This document shows, piece after piece, positions 43,205 through 52,984 of a stretch of DNA of 64,000 nucleotides. The DNA is from Clavibacter zhangzhiyongii (lineage in GTDB: Bacteria > Actinomycetota > Actinomycetes > Actinomycetales > Microbacteriaceae), in the NCBI RefSeq assembly GCF_014775655.1, contig NZ_CP061274.1:1240001-1304000 (forward strand), given 5' to 3'. Made by a program: the position numbers and the translations under genes. Position 1 is the stretch's first letter. The number at the start of each line of letters is the position of its first letter. The notes beneath the pieces were generated by a model. It saw only the letters and a program-made list of their open reading frames with translations. It was not told the DNA's origin and ran no database searches.

Positions 43205-43743
43205 TCGGTCCCGCCCGACGCATCCGACCGCCGTCGCGGCCGGCGGCCCGTCCGCCCGCGGGCGACGAGGGCTCGATCCTCCTGCTCGTCATCGCCGCGT
43301 GCGCCCTCGGGCTCGCCGTGATCCTCCTGGTCGCCGCCGCGTCCTCGCTCTACCTCGAGCGCGTCCGGCTGTTCTCCCTCGCGGACGCGGCGGCGCTGGC
43401 CGGCGCCGAGTCCTTCGACGTGGACGGGGCAGGCGGCGCGACCGCGGGGGACCTCGTCGACGACGGGGGCACCCCGCACCCGACCCTGACCGAGGACGGC
43501 GTGGCGAGCGCAGTGTCGGGCTTCCTCGCGGAGGAGCCGACCGCGGGCCTCCACGACCTGCGCGTGGACGCCGCCAGCACCCCGGACGGTCGCAGCGCGC
43601 GGGTGACCCTGTCCGCCGCGTGGGCCCCGCCGGTGGCGTCGCTGCTCGTGCCGGACGGCGTGCGGATCGACGTCACCAGCACGGCGCGCAGCGTGCTGGG
43701 GGGCCCGGGCGGCGCGGCGCCGGGTCCGGCGGGCGGCGGATGA
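43201..43743 (+). CDS. TadG/TadE-like pilus assembly protein
   Basis: 180 residues. GDEG|SILLLVIAACALGLAVILLVAAASSLYLERVRLFSLADAAALAGAE is the membrane helix and following DAAALAGA motif of the Rv3654c-like/TadG secreted family. No glutamate at +5. The extracellular part is Gly/Ala/Thr-rich and ends in a Gly/Pro-rich tail. GTG start overlaps the previous stop (GTGA). It is the last Tad gene here; the locus has no TadZ, RcpC, secretin or prepilin peptidase in this window. Confidence 0.78.
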   Translation: MIGPARRIRPPSRPAARPPAGDEGSILLLVIAACALGLAVILLVAAASSLYLERVRLFSLADAAALAGAESFDVDGAGGATAGDLVDDGGTPHPTLTEDGVASAVSGFLAEEPTAGLHDLRVDAASTPDGRSARVTLSAAWAPPVASLLVPDGVRIDVTSTARSVLGGPGGAAPGPAGGG

Positions 43744-43773
43744 CGGCGCGCGGTCGCCCGGCCGCCGACGGGA

Positions 43774-45081
43774 TCAGGCGCCGGGCCGCCGCGGCCGCGG
43801 GACGTACCGCGGCACGTACCGCACGAGGATCCCCGCGCCGATGAGCCCGAGCACGCCCATCACGCCGCTGGCGATCGTGAGCGAGGCGCCCGCGGTGATC
43901 GCGGCGATGAGGAGCGGCGACGCCGCGCTGCCCGCGTCGCCCGTGAAGCGCCACGCGCCGAGGAACGGGGCCGGGTCCTCGCGCGGGGCGAGGTCGGCGC
44001 CGAGGGTCATGAGGATCCCCGAGCCCACGCCGTTCGCGACCGACATGAACATGGCGACGCCGATGAACCACTGCACGTTCGTGGGCAGGTCGGGCGTGAG
44101 CGCGAGCACGAGGTAGCCGATGCCGAGCCCGACCATCGACGGCACGGCGCTCCAGAGGCGGCCGAAGCGGTCCATGATCTGGCCGCTCGCGTAGAAGAGG
44201 GCGAAGTCCACGCCGCCGGCGATGCCGATGATGAGCGCCGTGTTCGCATCCGAGATGCCGATGCTCACGGCCCACAGGGGGAGGAGCACGCCGCGGCCCG
44301 CGCGCATCGCGCCGATGAGGGCCGCGCCAGAGCCGAGCTTCACGAGCACGCCCTTGAACCGCCACAGCGTCTGCGCGAGGCCCGCCGACTCGCGGGCCGG
44401 GGGAGCGGTGCCCGCGGCGGCCGCGACCGACTCGTCGTCCTGCGGCTCACCGGCCGTCGCCGGGGCGGCGCTCTGCAGGTCGGCCGCGCGGTTGCGGCGC
44501 ACGACGTCCATCGGGTCGGGCAGCACGAGCAGCGTCACGGCGGCCGCGAGGCACGCGACGATGTGGATCACGAAGGCCGACTGCGACGCCCCCGTCAGGT
44601 GGATCACCGCGGCGGCGAGGAACGGCCCCACGAAGTACCCGGCGCGGAAGGTGCCGCCGAGCGTCGAGAGCGCCCGGGCCCGGTAGGCCTGCGGCACGAA
44701 GCTCGTCATGAACGCGTGCCGGGCCAGCGCGAAGACGGCCGTCGAGACGCCGATGAGGAAGACGCCCACGCCGAGCACGAGCGGGTTCGGCGCGAGGAGG
44801 CACAGCACCAGGCCGCCGATGGAGACGAAGGCCGCGCCGATCATGCTGGTGCGCTCGCCGATGCGGCTCACCACCGAGCCGCTCGGGATGTCGCCCACCA
44901 GCTCGCCGAGCATGATCATGCCGCCGATGAACGCGGCGATCGCGAGCGAGGCGCCGAGGCTGCCGGCGACGATCGGGATGATGGGGATGATCGCCCCCTC
45001 GCCGATGGAGAACAGGAGCGCGGGCAGCAGCGCCGGGAGCGCCACCTCGCGGAGGGAGAAGGGGGTCTCGGGGCTCGACAT
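43774..45081 (-). CDS. MFS transporter
   Basis: 435 residues, about twelve membrane segments split by a cytosolic loop rich in acidic residues ([27 protein letters not shown]). The loop motif after TM2 ([18 protein letters not shown]) and [13 protein letters not shown] in TM5 fit drug/solute transporters of the major facilitator superfamily. No substrate clue. It is divergent from prfB. Confidence 0.88.
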   Translation of the reverse strand: MSSPETPFSLREVALPALLPALLFSIGEGAIIPIIPIVAGSLGASLAIAAFIGGMIMLGELVGDIPSGSVVSRIGERTSMIGAAFVSIGGLVLCLLAPNPLVLGVGVFLIGVSTAVFALARHAFMTSFVPQAYRARALSTLGGTFRAGYFVGPFLAAAVIHLTGASQSAFVIHIVACLAAAVTLLVLPDPMDVVRRNRAADLQSAAPATAGEPQDDESVAAAAGTAPPARESAGLAQTLWRFKGVLVKLGSGAALIGAMRAGRGVLLPLWAVSIGISDANTALIIGIAGGVDFALFYASGQIMDRFGRLWSAVPSMVGLGIGYLVLALTPDLPTNVQWFIGVAMFMSVANGVGSGILMTLGADLAPREDPAPFLGAWRFTGDAGSAASPLLIAAITAGASLTIASGVMGVLGLIGAGILVRYVPRYVPRPRRPGA

Positions 45082-45089
45082 CGCCCCCG

Positions 45090-45095
45090 AGCCTA
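45090..45095 (-). promoter_or_regulatory. -10 hexamer TAGGCT of the MFS gene
   Basis: Minus-strand TAGGCT with eight bases to ATG 45081, so the transcript has little or no leader. Confidence 0.5.
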
Positions 45096-45140
45096 CGCGC
45101 GGGCGCACCCGGCGCCGGACGGCCGCGACGACCCGGACGG

Positions 45141-45146
45141 TAGGCT
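45141..45146 (+). promoter_or_regulatory. -10 hexamer TAGGCT of prfB
   Basis: TAGGCT with ten bases to ATG 45157: leader of about four bases if +1 is seven bases downstream. Divergent from the MFS promoter 45 bases away. Confidence 0.5.
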
Positions 45147-45156
45147 GGGCGGCACC

Positions 45157-46260
45157 ATGATCGACCAGGACTTCTCTTCGCGGATCACAGAATTGCGCGA
45201 CACCTACTCCAACATCCGCTCGGTCGTGGGCGTCGAGCGCCTGCAGCAGGAGGTCGAGGAGCTGAGCGCCCAGGCGGGCGAGCCGGACCTCTGGGACGAC
45301 ACCGAGAAGGCGCAGAAGGTCACGAGCGACCTGAGCCACCGCCAGTCGGAGCTGAAGCGCATCGACGAGCTGCAGCGCCGCCTCGACGACCTCGACGTGC
45401 TCGTCGAGATGGCCAAGGACGACGAGGAGTCCGCCGAGGAGGCGGTCGTCGAGCTCGACGGCATCACCAAGATCATGGACGAGCTCGAGGTGCAGACGCT
45501 CCTCAACGGCGAGTTCGATCCCCGCCCCGCCGTGGTCACGATCCGCGCGGGCGCCGGCGGCGTCGACGCGGCCGACTTCGCCGAGATGCTCATGCGCATG
45601 TACCTGCGCTGGGCCGAGCAGCACGACTACCGCGCCACCGTCCTCGACACGTCCTACGCAGAGGAGGCGGGCATCAAGTCGGCCACCTTCGAGATCGACG
45701 CGCCCTATGCGTTCGGCACGCTCTCCGTCGAGGCCGGCACCCACCGGCTCGTGCGGATGAGCCCCTTCAACTCGGCCGGCAAGCGCCAGACGTCGTTCGC
45801 GGCGGTCGAGGTCGTGCCGCTAATCGAGCAGACCGAGTCCATCGACATCCCCGAGAACGACATGCGGGTCGACGTCTTCCGCTCGTCCGGCCCCGGCGGC
45901 CAGTCCGTCAACACGACCGACTCCGCGGTGCGCATCACCCACCTGCCCACCGGCATCGTCGTCACCTGCCAGAACGAGAAGAGCCAGATCCAGAACCGCG
46001 CCGCCGCCCTCCGGGTGCTGCAGTCGCGGCTGCTCCTCGTGCAGCGCGAGCAGGAGGCGGCCACCAAGAAGGAGCTCGCCGGCAACATCACGGCGAGCTG
46101 GGGCGACCAGATGCGCAGCTACGTGCTCGCGCCGTACCAGATGGTCAAGGACCTCCGCACGGAGCACGAGGTCAACAACCCGTCGAACGTGTTCGACGGC
46201 GACCTCGACGGCTTCATCTCCGCGGGGATCCGCTGGCGGAAGTCGCCCGAGCGCGCCTGA
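45157..46260 (+). CDS. prfB: Peptide chain release factor 2
   Basis: 367 residues. RF2 features are the [14 protein letters not shown] anticodon-like SPF motif for UGA recognition and GGQ (G247-G248-Q249, SGPGGQSVN) for peptidyl-tRNA hydrolysis. The reading frame is continuous from ATG 45157, so the programmed +1 frameshift found in many bacterial prfB genes is absent. It precedes ftsE, ftsX, smpB and tmRNA, the usual actinobacterial order. Confidence 0.96.
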   Translation: MIDQDFSSRITELRDTYSNIRSVVGVERLQQEVEELSAQAGEPDLWDDTEKAQKVTSDLSHRQSELKRIDELQRRLDDLDVLVEMAKDDEESAEEAVVELDGITKIMDELEVQTLLNGEFDPRPAVVTIRAGAGGVDAADFAEMLMRMYLRWAEQHDYRATVLDTSYAEEAGIKSATFEIDAPYAFGTLSVEAGTHRLVRMSPFNSAGKRQTSFAAVEVVPLIEQTESIDIPENDMRVDVFRSSGPGGQSVNTTDSAVRITHLPTGIVVTCQNEKSQIQNRAAALRVLQSRLLLVQREQEAATKKELAGNITASWGDQMRSYVLAPYQMVKDLRTEHEVNNPSNVFDGDLDGFISAGIRWRKSPERA

Positions 46261-46320
46261 GAGAGTGCGGCGGACTCCCGGCCGCGGTGAGTCGATGCGG
46301 CGATCGGGTGCTCCCGTGCC

Positions 46321-46326
46321 TAGGGT
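46321..46326 (+). promoter_or_regulatory. -10 hexamer TAGGGT of ftsEX
   Basis: TAGGGT with nine bases to ATG 46336. Confidence 0.45.
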
Positions 46327-46335
46327 CGTACCGAC

Positions 46336-48045
46336 ATGATCAGGTTCGACCACGTATCCAAGGTGTATCCCGGCAACCCCCGACCGGCGCTGAGCTCCGT
46401 CGACCTCGAGATCCTCCGGGGGGAGTTCGTCTTCCTCGTCGGCGCGTCCGGGTCCGGCAAGTCCAGCTTCCTGCGTCTCGTGCTCAAGGAGGACCGGCCT
46501 ACGCAGGGCACGATCCACGTCCTGGGCCAGCAGCTGAACCAGTTGTCGAGCCGCAAGGTCCCGTACTACCGGCGCAGCCTGGGGGTGGTGTTCCAGGACT
46601 TCCGGCTGCTCCCGAACAAGTCGGTGTTCGACAACGTCGCCTTCACCCTCCAGGTGATCGGCAAGTCGCGCGGCTTCATCCAGGAGGCCGTCCCCGACGT
46701 GCTCGCCATGGTGGGCCTGCAGGGCAAGGAGCAGCGCCTCCCGCACGAGCTCTCCGGCGGCGAGCAGCAGCGCGTCGCCATCGCGCGCGCCGTGGTCAAC
46801 AAGCCCGCCGTGCTCCTCGCCGACGAGCCCACCGGCAACCTCGACCCGCTGACGAGCGCGGGCATCATGCAGGTGCTGGAGCGGATCAACGCCAACGGCA
46901 CCACCGTGATCATGGCCACCCACGACTCCGGGATCGTCGACCAGATGCAGAAGCGCGTCATCGAGCTGATCGGCGGCGAGGTCGTCCGCGACGAGATCGG
47001 CGGCCAGTACCAGACCTCCGCGATCGACCTGCCGCGGACGGCCGAGAACCCCGTGGGCGTGAACCCCGAGCACCCGCCCGTCGCCGCGCCGACGCCCGTG
47101 TTCGTGCCGGCCGCGCCGCTGCCCGCCCCGAAGCGGCCGACCGCTCCCGCCGAGCCCGCGACCGCCGCCGAGCGCCGGGAGAAGGCGCGGCGCGACAAGC
47201 AGCGCCGCGCCGACGAGAAGGCCCGCGCCAAGGAGGAGGCGGCCCGCGAGGCCGCGGCCGCCAAGGCCGCCCGCAAGGCGCCGAGGAAGGGCGCGGACGA
47301 GCGCCCGGCCGCGGTCGCCGCACCCGCTCCGACTCCGGCTCCGGCTCCGGAGGACGCGTCCGCCGCGACGATCATCCCGGCCGGCGCCCCCGACCGCGAC
47401 GACCGGTCCGACCGCGACAGCCGGCCCGCACGGGATGACGCGCCCGCACGCGGTGCGGACGACGAGGACCCGGTGTACGCGCCGTCGGCGTTCGCCTCGG
47501 CCGCGCGCGTGGATCCCGTCCCCGAGCGCGACGCAGGCCGCGACCGCCCCGCCCCGGAGCCGTCCGCGGACGACCTCCGCGCGGACGACCGCCGCGCGTC
47601 CGAGGCCGCGCGCCCTGAGCAGGATCGTCCGGGGCCGACCCGGTCCGAGCCGACGGCCGCCGAGCCCCCGCGCACCGAGCCGCCCCGCCGCGAGCCCGCC
47701 CGTGCGGAGTCCGTCGAGCAGTCGCCGTCCCGCGCCGTGCCGGTGATCCGCGACGAGGCCCCGATCGTCGACGACGCCCCGCCCGCACCGCCGACCCCGC
47801 CCGCCCCCAGCCGGCGGAACGGCGGAGGCGCGGCGCCCGCCGCCCCGAGCACCGGGTCCATCCGCCGCCTCCCCGAGGGCACCGGCGTGATCCGCCTCCC
47901 CGACGGGCAGGGCGGTCCCGTGCCCGCCGACGGGCACGACGACGCCGAGCTCGCCGAGCTCGGCCTGGCCGAGAAGCTGGGCCTCCGGGCCCGCGGTGAG
48001 TCGCCGGACGACACCGGCGCACAGGATGTGGGGCCCACGCGATGA
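46336..48045 (+). CDS. ftsE: Cell-division ATPase FtsE with a 340-residue C-terminal extension
   Basis: 569 residues against the usual ~229. The first 230 are a normal Fts[20 protein letters not shown], Walker A G36-[26 protein letters not shown], signature [15 protein letters not shown], Walker [14 protein letters not shown] and H-loop ATHDSGIV. From about 240 to 569 it is disordered, Ala/Pro/Arg/Glu-rich sequence, first Lys/Arg-rich ([17 protein letters not shown]), then acidic/Pro-rich. FtsE with FtsX controls septal peptidoglycan hydrolases. The frame is unbroken to the ftsX overlap, so the extension is not a fused neighbour. Confidence 0.93.
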   Translation: MIRFDHVSKVYPGNPRPALSSVDLEILRGEFVFLVGASGSGKSSFLRLVLKEDRPTQGTIHVLGQQLNQLSSRKVPYYRRSLGVVFQDFRLLPNKSVFDNVAFTLQVIGKSRGFIQEAVPDVLAMVGLQGKEQRLPHELSGGEQQRVAIARAVVNKPAVLLADEPTGNLDPLTSAGIMQVLERINANGTTVIMATHDSGIVDQMQKRVIELIGGEVVRDEIGGQYQTSAIDLPRTAENPVGVNPEHPPVAAPTPVFVPAAPLPAPKRPTAPAEPATAAERREKARRDKQRRADEKARAKEEAAREAAAAKAARKAPRKGADERPAAVAAPAPTPAPAPEDASAATIIPAGAPDRDDRSDRDSRPARDDAPARGADDEDPVYAPSAFASAARVDPVPERDAGRDRPAPEPSADDLRADDRRASEAARPEQDRPGPTRSEPTAAEPPRTEPPRREPARAESVEQSPSRAVPVIRDEAPIVDDAPPAPPTPPAPSRRNGGGAAPAAPSTGSIRRLPEGTGVIRLPDGQGGPVPADGHDDAELAELGLAEKLGLRARGESPDDTGAQDVGPTR

Positions 48046-48959
48046 GACTCGGACTCGTCCTCTCCGAGGTCGGCCACGGCCTCCGTCGGAACGTCAGCAT
48101 GGTCGTCTCGGTCGTGCTCGTCACCTTCATCTCGCTCACGTTCGTGGGCGCGGCGGTCCTCCTGCAGATGCAGATCGGCCAGATGAAGAACTACTGGTAC
48201 GACCGCGCCCAGGTCGCGATCGACTTCTGCACCGACACCTCGGTGCCGAGCGAGACCTGCGTGAACGGCAAGGCCACGCAGGAGCAGATCGACGCGGTGA
48301 AGGATCGGCTCGACAGCGAGACGCTCGCGCCCTTCATCGACAAGTACTACTTCGAGGACCAGGACACCGCGTACGCGAACTTCCAGGAGCAGTTCAAGGG
48401 CGACCCCGTCACCGAGCTGGTGCAGCCGGAGTTCCTCAACGAGGCGTTCTGGGTGAACCTCAAGGACCCGTCGAAGTCCGACATCCTCAGCGACAGCCTG
48501 TCCGGTCTGGCGGGCGTCGAGAACGTCACCGACCAGCGGCAGTACCTCGACCAGATCTTCTCGATCCTCAACGCCGCCAGCCTCACGGCCGTCGGCATCG
48601 CCGGGCTCATGCTCGTGGCCGCCGCGCTCCTCATCGCCACCACCATCCGCCTGTCCGCGTTCTCGCGGAGACGGGAGCTGGGCATCATGAGGCTGGTCGG
48701 GGCGTCGAACCGCTTCATCCAGACCCCGTTCATCCTCGAGGGGGTGTTCGCGGCGCTCATCGGGTCGGTGCTCGCGAGCGCGGCGACGGTCGCGCTCGTG
48801 CGCTTCTTCGTGCAGGGCTTCCTGAGCAGCCGGCTCACGTCGATCGCGCTCGTGAACATGGACGACGCGCTGCTCGTGGTGCCGATCCTGCTGGGCGTGG
48901 GCGTCGTGCTCGCGGCGGTCTCGGCGAACTTCGCCATCAGCCGGTACCTGCGGATCTGA
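48042..48959 (+). CDS. ftsX: Cell-division permease FtsX
   Basis: 305 residues with the FtsX topology: TM1 at about 25-47 ([29 protein letters not shown]), a large extracellular domain with two cysteines ([12 protein letters not shown]), then TM2-TM4 ([26 protein letters not shown] onward) with [22 protein letters not shown] between. It transmits FtsE ATPase activity to external cell-wall hydrolases such as RipC. ATG overlaps the ftsE stop (ATGA). Confidence 0.95.
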   Translation: MRLGLVLSEVGHGLRRNVSMVVSVVLVTFISLTFVGAAVLLQMQIGQMKNYWYDRAQVAIDFCTDTSVPSETCVNGKATQEQIDAVKDRLDSETLAPFIDKYYFEDQDTAYANFQEQFKGDPVTELVQPEFLNEAFWVNLKDPSKSDILSDSLSGLAGVENVTDQRQYLDQIFSILNAASLTAVGIAGLMLVAAALLIATTIRLSAFSRRRELGIMRLVGASNRFIQTPFILEGVFAALIGSVLASAATVALVRFFVQGFLSSRLTSIALVNMDDALLVVPILLGVGVVLAAVSANFAISRYLRI

Positions 48960-48967
48960 TCCTCCTG

Positions 48968-48973
48968 TAGGCT
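48968..48973 (+). promoter_or_regulatory. Candidate -10 (TAGGCT) for smpB
   Basis: TAGGCT nine bases after the ftsX stop and 53 bases before the smpB GTG, giving a leader that carries GAGGAGAG. Confidence 0.4.
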
Positions 48974-49026
48974 GATGGGCTGCCCGGATCCGGGCGGATC
49001 CCATCCACATCATCGAGGAGAGCGCT

Positions 49027-49503
49027 GTGCCCAGGGAACGTGGCGAGAAGGTGGTGGCGACCAACCGCAAGGCGCGCCACGACTACACCATCGAGTCGAC
49101 CTACGAGGCCGGCCTCGTGCTCACGGGCACCGAGGTCAAGTCCCTCCGGCAGGGGCGCGCCTCCCTCGTCGACGGCTACGCGTTCGTCGACGCCGGCGAG
49201 GCCTGGCTCGACGCGGTGCACATCCCCGAGTACAACCAGGGCACCTGGAACAACCACCCGGTGCGCCGCAAGCGGAAGCTGCTGCTGCACAAGGAGCAGA
49301 TCCTCAAGATCCACTCGAAGGTCAAGGAGGGCGGCTACACGGTCGTCCCCCTGCAGCTCTACTTCGTGGACGGCCGCGCCAAGGTCGAGCTCGCCATCGC
49401 CAAGGGCAAGAAGGAGTACGACAAGCGCCAGACGCTCCGCGAGCGCCAGGACAAGCGCGAGGCGGACCGCGCCATGTCGTCGCACCGCCGCCTCGGCGAG
49501 TAG
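49027..49503 (+). CDS. smpB: SsrA-binding protein
   Basis: 158 residues, standard length. SmpB signatures are [72 protein letters not shown] and the basic C-terminal tail [25 protein letters not shown] that fits the mRNA channel during trans-translation. GTG start at 49027 with GAGGAGAG seven bases upstream. tmRNA, its partner, follows 150 bases downstream. Confidence 0.96.
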   Translation: MPRERGEKVVATNRKARHDYTIESTYEAGLVLTGTEVKSLRQGRASLVDGYAFVDAGEAWLDAVHIPEYNQGTWNNHPVRRKRKLLLHKEQILKIHSKVKEGGYTVVPLQLYFVDGRAKVELAIAKGKKEYDKRQTLRERQDKREADRAMSSHRRLGE

Positions 49504-49547
49504 GGGCGCGCCGGTCCTCGCCGGTGGTGCAGCCGCCTCCGGTCGGC

Positions 49548-49553
49548 TATCAT
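49548..49553 (+). promoter_or_regulatory. Candidate -10 (TATCAT) for tmRNA
   Basis: TATCAT lies 97 bases before the mature tmRNA 5' end. A perfect -35-like TTGACA at 49586-49591 has no matching -10 downstream at a normal distance. Confidence 0.35.
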
Positions 49554-49650
49554 TGAGGGCTGGTCGGGGTTCGCTCCGACCGAGATTGACAACTCGACAG
49601 CGTGGAACATGCGACCCGGCTCGGGCACCGTCAGGTGCACGGTCGTGCAT

Positions 49651-50026
49651 GGGGATGATCGGTTTCGACATTGCCTGCAAAACTGCGAGAAGCGGGTCGA
49701 GGATGCAGGGCTATCTCGTAAACGCTCTCTGCAAAATACAACTGCCAATAACAAGCAGTCGTCCTTCGCTCTCGCTGCCTAAGCGAGCGCACTAACAGGA
49801 CCGTCGACCCGGTGATGCTCTCTATCCGGTAAGTCGGCGTCAGATCAGGGAGCTCGCTGCGCGGTCGTGCCTCAGGGCCGCGCGGGACTCGAACTGAGGC
49901 TGGGCCCGTCGGATCAGACGCCAGGAGCAAGTTCCGGGGCCGAGCAGGACGCCTTTCCTGGATACACCCGTAGAAGGCGCAGGCTTACAGCAGTGGACCG
50001 GGGTTCGATTCCCCGCATCTCCACCA
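49651..50026 (+). ncRNA. ssrA: Transfer-messenger RNA (tmRNA)
   Basis: 376 nt. The tRNA-like ends pair GGGGATG (49651-49657) with CATCTCC and are followed by A and an encoded CCA; the T-arm is GGGTTCGATTCCC and the 5' side has the GGTTTCGAC element. The internal tag frame GCC AAT AAC AAG CAG TCG TCC TTC GCT CTC GCT GCC TAA encodes ANNKQSSFALAA, ending in the FALAA degradation signal for Clp proteases. The exact resume codon is inferred from the family pattern. It lies directly after smpB. Confidence 0.94.
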
Positions 50027-50073
50027 TCGCGTCGCATGTCCCACGCTCGTCGAGGCCCGGATCCGTCCGGGCA

Positions 50074-50109
50074 GACGAAGGCCCCGTCCTGATGGACGGG
50101 GCCTTCGTC
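50074..50109 (+). terminator. Perfect 16-bp hairpin after tmRNA
   Basis: GACGAAGGCCCCGTCC (50074-50089) pairs fully with 50094-50109 around a TGAT loop. It can serve tmRNA and the convergent ABC permease. Confidence 0.75.
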
Positions 50110-50135
50110 GCGTCCGGGCCCCGGATGCCCGGCGC

Positions 50136-51953
50136 TCAGCCGACCGGGGCGCGCGGCGCCGCCGGGGCGGGCGCGCCGGGATCCGACATGGCGAGCGCCG
50201 GAGCCGTCGCCTCCACCGAGGGCGGTCCGGTGCGCCCGCGTCGGCGACGTCGGGCCCGCCCGCCCGAGCGGCCGTACACGAGGTACATCGTGAGCCCCAT
50301 GATGATCATGAGCAGCACCGTGTAGACGAAGGTGATGCTCATCGAGTCGAGGTTCGCCTCGCCCTCCGTGCTCGCCTTGATCGCGATGCCGAGCGGCTCG
50401 TACAGCGGCTGGTAGAGGAACACCGCCGCGTCGTAGTCGTCGAGCAGGCTGTTGAAGTTGAGCGCCGTGATCGCCGCGACCGTCGGGATGACGAGCGGCA
50501 CCAGCACGCGCCGGAACGTCGTGAGCGACCGGGCGCCGAGGATCCGCGCGGCGTCCTCGAGCGACTGCGGCACGCTCGCGAACGCGGCCTTCAGCAGCCG
50601 GAGCGTGAAGGGCACCTTGACGATGATGTACGCCACGAGCAGCAGCCAGGTCGTGCCCGTGAGCACCTGCCCGCCGATGAGCGGCTGCGGCCGGTCGAAC
50701 GTCTGCAGGAGCGCGAGCGCGATGAGGATCGTCGGCAGGATCCACGGGATGTGCAGCAGGTACTCGATCGTCGCGGTCGCCCAGTTGCGGTTGCGCTGCA
50801 CGAGCCGGGCCACGAACAGGAGGCCGGCCACCACGATCACCGCGGCCAGCGCGCTGTACACGAGGCTCACGATGAACGGCCGGAGCACGTCGGGGGAGCC
50901 CAGCACGGTCGCGTAGTTCCGCAGCGTGAACGAGTCGAGCGTGATCGTCCCGGTCTGCACGCTCTTCGAATCGAGAAACGAGAACAGCACGATGAGGAGC
51001 ACCGGCAGCGCGTAGACCACGAACAGGGCGTAGGCGACGACGTGCACCACGGCGTTCGCGACCGGGTTGCGAATGCGCTGCTTCTGCAGCGGCGTCGCGA
51101 CCTTGGCGACCGAGAAGTAGACGCCCGACTTCTCGACCCGGTTCATGATCGCGAGCAGCACGATGGTCGCGACGCCCAGCACGATCGCGAGGAGCGCCGC
51201 GAGGTCGCGGGAGCTCGTGCTCTTGGAGAACGTGACGATCATGGGCGCCACCGTCTGGAAGCCCGTCCCGCCGAGCACCAGGGGAGCGGTGAGCGCCCCG
51301 AGGCCGGTGAGGAACGTGAGCACGGTGACGGCGAAGATCATGGGGCGCAGGGCCGGCAGCACGATGCGGAAGAGGATCCGGCCGGTGCCCGCGCCCATGC
51401 TCCGGGCCGCCTCGATCGTCTGGTGGTCGATGGCCGCGAGGCTGGAGCGGAGGAACAGCATGTGGTTCGTCGTGGTGGCGAACGTCATCACGATGACGAC
51501 CGCGAAGTAGCCCGAGAACCAGTCGGGGTCGAGGTCGGGGAACGCGCGCTGCGCGATGGCCGTGACGAACCCGTACCGGCCGTAGATGAAGTTGTAGCCG
51601 GCGGCCAGGACGATGCCGCCGTAGATGAGCGTCGTGGCGTAGCCGAGCCAGAGCACGCGGGATCCGCGCACCACGAAGTACTCGGTCACCAGCACGATGA
51701 AGATGCCGACCACGTTCACGGTGATCGCGAGCGTCGTGGCCAGCAGCAGGCTGTTGCCGACGCTGCGCATGGCCCGGTCGGAGCTCACGAGCTTCTCCAG
51801 CGCGCGGCCGCTGAACGACCCGTCGGGGAAGAAGGTCGTCACGAGCAGGTTCGCGTTCGGGAAGACGAGGAACGTGACGATGAACCACAGCGCCGCGATG
51901 AGGACGACGACGCCGAGCGGGGAGCGCAGCAGCGCGCGGACGGGGGTGCGCAC
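50136..51953 (-). CDS. Fused two-domain ABC importer permease (FbpB-like)
   Basis: 605 residues with about twelve membrane segments in two halves. Each half has an EAA loop: EAARSMGAGTGRILFRIVLPALRP and EDAARILGARSLTTFRRVLVPLVIP, the sites that dock the ATPase. This fused architecture is that of iron(III)/thiamine/phosphonate-type permeases. Start at GTG 51953, two bases after the ATPase stop. The C-terminus is a long Pro/Ala/Arg-rich tail. Part of the SBP-ATPase-permease operon. Confidence 0.9.
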   Translation of the reverse strand: MRTPVRALLRSPLGVVVLIAALWFIVTFLVFPNANLLVTTFFPDGSFSGRALEKLVSSDRAMRSVGNSLLLATTLAITVNVVGIFIVLVTEYFVVRGSRVLWLGYATTLIYGGIVLAAGYNFIYGRYGFVTAIAQRAFPDLDPDWFSGYFAVVIVMTFATTTNHMLFLRSSLAAIDHQTIEAARSMGAGTGRILFRIVLPALRPMIFAVTVLTFLTGLGALTAPLVLGGTGFQTVAPMIVTFSKSTSSRDLAALLAIVLGVATIVLLAIMNRVEKSGVYFSVAKVATPLQKQRIRNPVANAVVHVVAYALFVVYALPVLLIVLFSFLDSKSVQTGTITLDSFTLRNYATVLGSPDVLRPFIVSLVYSALAAVIVVAGLLFVARLVQRNRNWATATIEYLLHIPWILPTILIALALLQTFDRPQPLIGGQVLTGTTWLLLVAYIIVKVPFTLRLLKAAFASVPQSLEDAARILGARSLTTFRRVLVPLVIPTVAAITALNFNSLLDDYDAAVFLYQPLYEPLGIAIKASTEGEANLDSMSITFVYTVLLMIIMGLTMYLVYGRSGGRARRRRRGRTGPPSVEATAPALAMSDPGAPAPAAPRAPVG

Positions 51954-51955
51954 CG

Positions 51956-52984
51956 CTACGACCGGTACGCGAGGATCGCGGTCGGGTCGATGCCGACCGT
52001 CACGGCGGTGCCCGGGGCGAGCGGGGCGGTGCCGGTCTCGGCCACGAAGGCGCGCAGGTCGTCGTCCCCGAGGTCGATCCGGTAGGTGCTGTGCGACCCG
52101 TGGTACGAGCGCTCGGCCACCACGCCGTCGAGCCGGACGCGTGCGGGGTCGGCGGGCACGGCGCCGCGCGGCTCGACGGACACCCGCTCGCGCCGCACGT
52201 AGGCCCGCGACGAGGCGTCGAGCCCGGAGGCCCCGGCGTCGCGGAGGCGCGCGACGGTGGCGGCGCCGAGCGCGTTGATCGCGCCCACGAAGGTCGCCAC
52301 GAACTCGGTGGCCGACCGGTCGTAGATGTCCTCGGGGGTGCCGACCTGCTCGATCCGCCCCGCGTCGAAGACGGCGATGCGGTCGCTCATGGTGAGCGCC
52401 TCCTCCTGGTCGTGCGTGACGTAGACCGTGGTGATCCCGAGCCGGGACTGCAGGCCCTTCAGCTGCTCGCGGAGCTGCACGCGGAGCTTCGCGTCGAGGT
52501 TCGAGAGCGGCTCGTCGAGCAGGAGGATCCGCGGCTCGAGCACCAGGGCCCGCGCGATGGCCACGCGCTGCTGCTGTCCGCCGGAGAGCTCGGCCACGTT
52601 CTTGTCGAGCTGCGCGTCGCTCAGCTCGACCTGCTCGGCCATGGCGCGCACGAGCCGGTCGGTCTCCGCCTTGCCGGCCTTCCGCACGGTGAGGCCGAAG
52701 GCGATGTTCTGCCGCACCGACATGCTCGGGAACAGCGCGTAGTTCTGGAAGACCATCCCCACGCGGCGCTTCTCGCTGGGCAGCCGCGTGGCGACCTGCC
52801 CGTCGATGACGATCTCGCCGCGGCTCGGCTCCACGAAGCCGGCGAGCGTGCGCAGGGCCGTGGTCTTGCCGCACCCGGACGGCCCGAGGAGGGTGAAGAA
52901 CTCGCCCTCGTGGATCTCGAGGTCGAGCCCGGGGATCGCCACGTGGTCGCCGAAGCGGACCTCGACGTCGTCGAAGCGGATCAT
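51956..52984 (-). CDS. ABC importer ATPase (FbpC/PotA-like, with TOBE domain)
   Basis: 342 residues: Walker A GPSGCGKT, Q-loop VFQNYALFPSMSV, signature [15 protein letters not shown], Walker B ILLLDEPLSNLDA, H-loop YVTHDQEEAL, then a C-terminal TOBE-type regulatory domain (from about 240). It belongs to the CUT1/iron/polyamine importer ATPases. It sits between the binding-protein gene (TGATG overlap) and the fused permease. Confidence 0.92.
   Translation of the reverse strand: MIRFDDVEVRFGDHVAIPGLDLEIHEGEFFTLLGPSGCGKTTALRTLAGFVEPSRGEIVIDGQVATRLPSEKRRVGMVFQNYALFPSMSVRQNIAFGLTVRKAGKAETDRLVRAMAEQVELSDAQLDKNVAELSGGQQQRVAIARALVLEPRILLLDEPLSNLDAKLRVQLREQLKGLQSRLGITTVYVTHDQEEALTMSDRIAVFDAGRIEQVGTPEDIYDRSATEFVATFVGAINALGAATVARLRDAGASGLDASSRAYVRRERVSVEPRGAVPADPARVRLDGVVAERSYHGSHSTYRIDLGDDDLRAFVAETGTAPLAPGTAVTVGIDPTAILAYRS

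Noticed and set aside
45157-45300. Programmed frameshift in prfB
   Set aside because: The frame is continuous through the region where the internal UGA is found in other bacteria.
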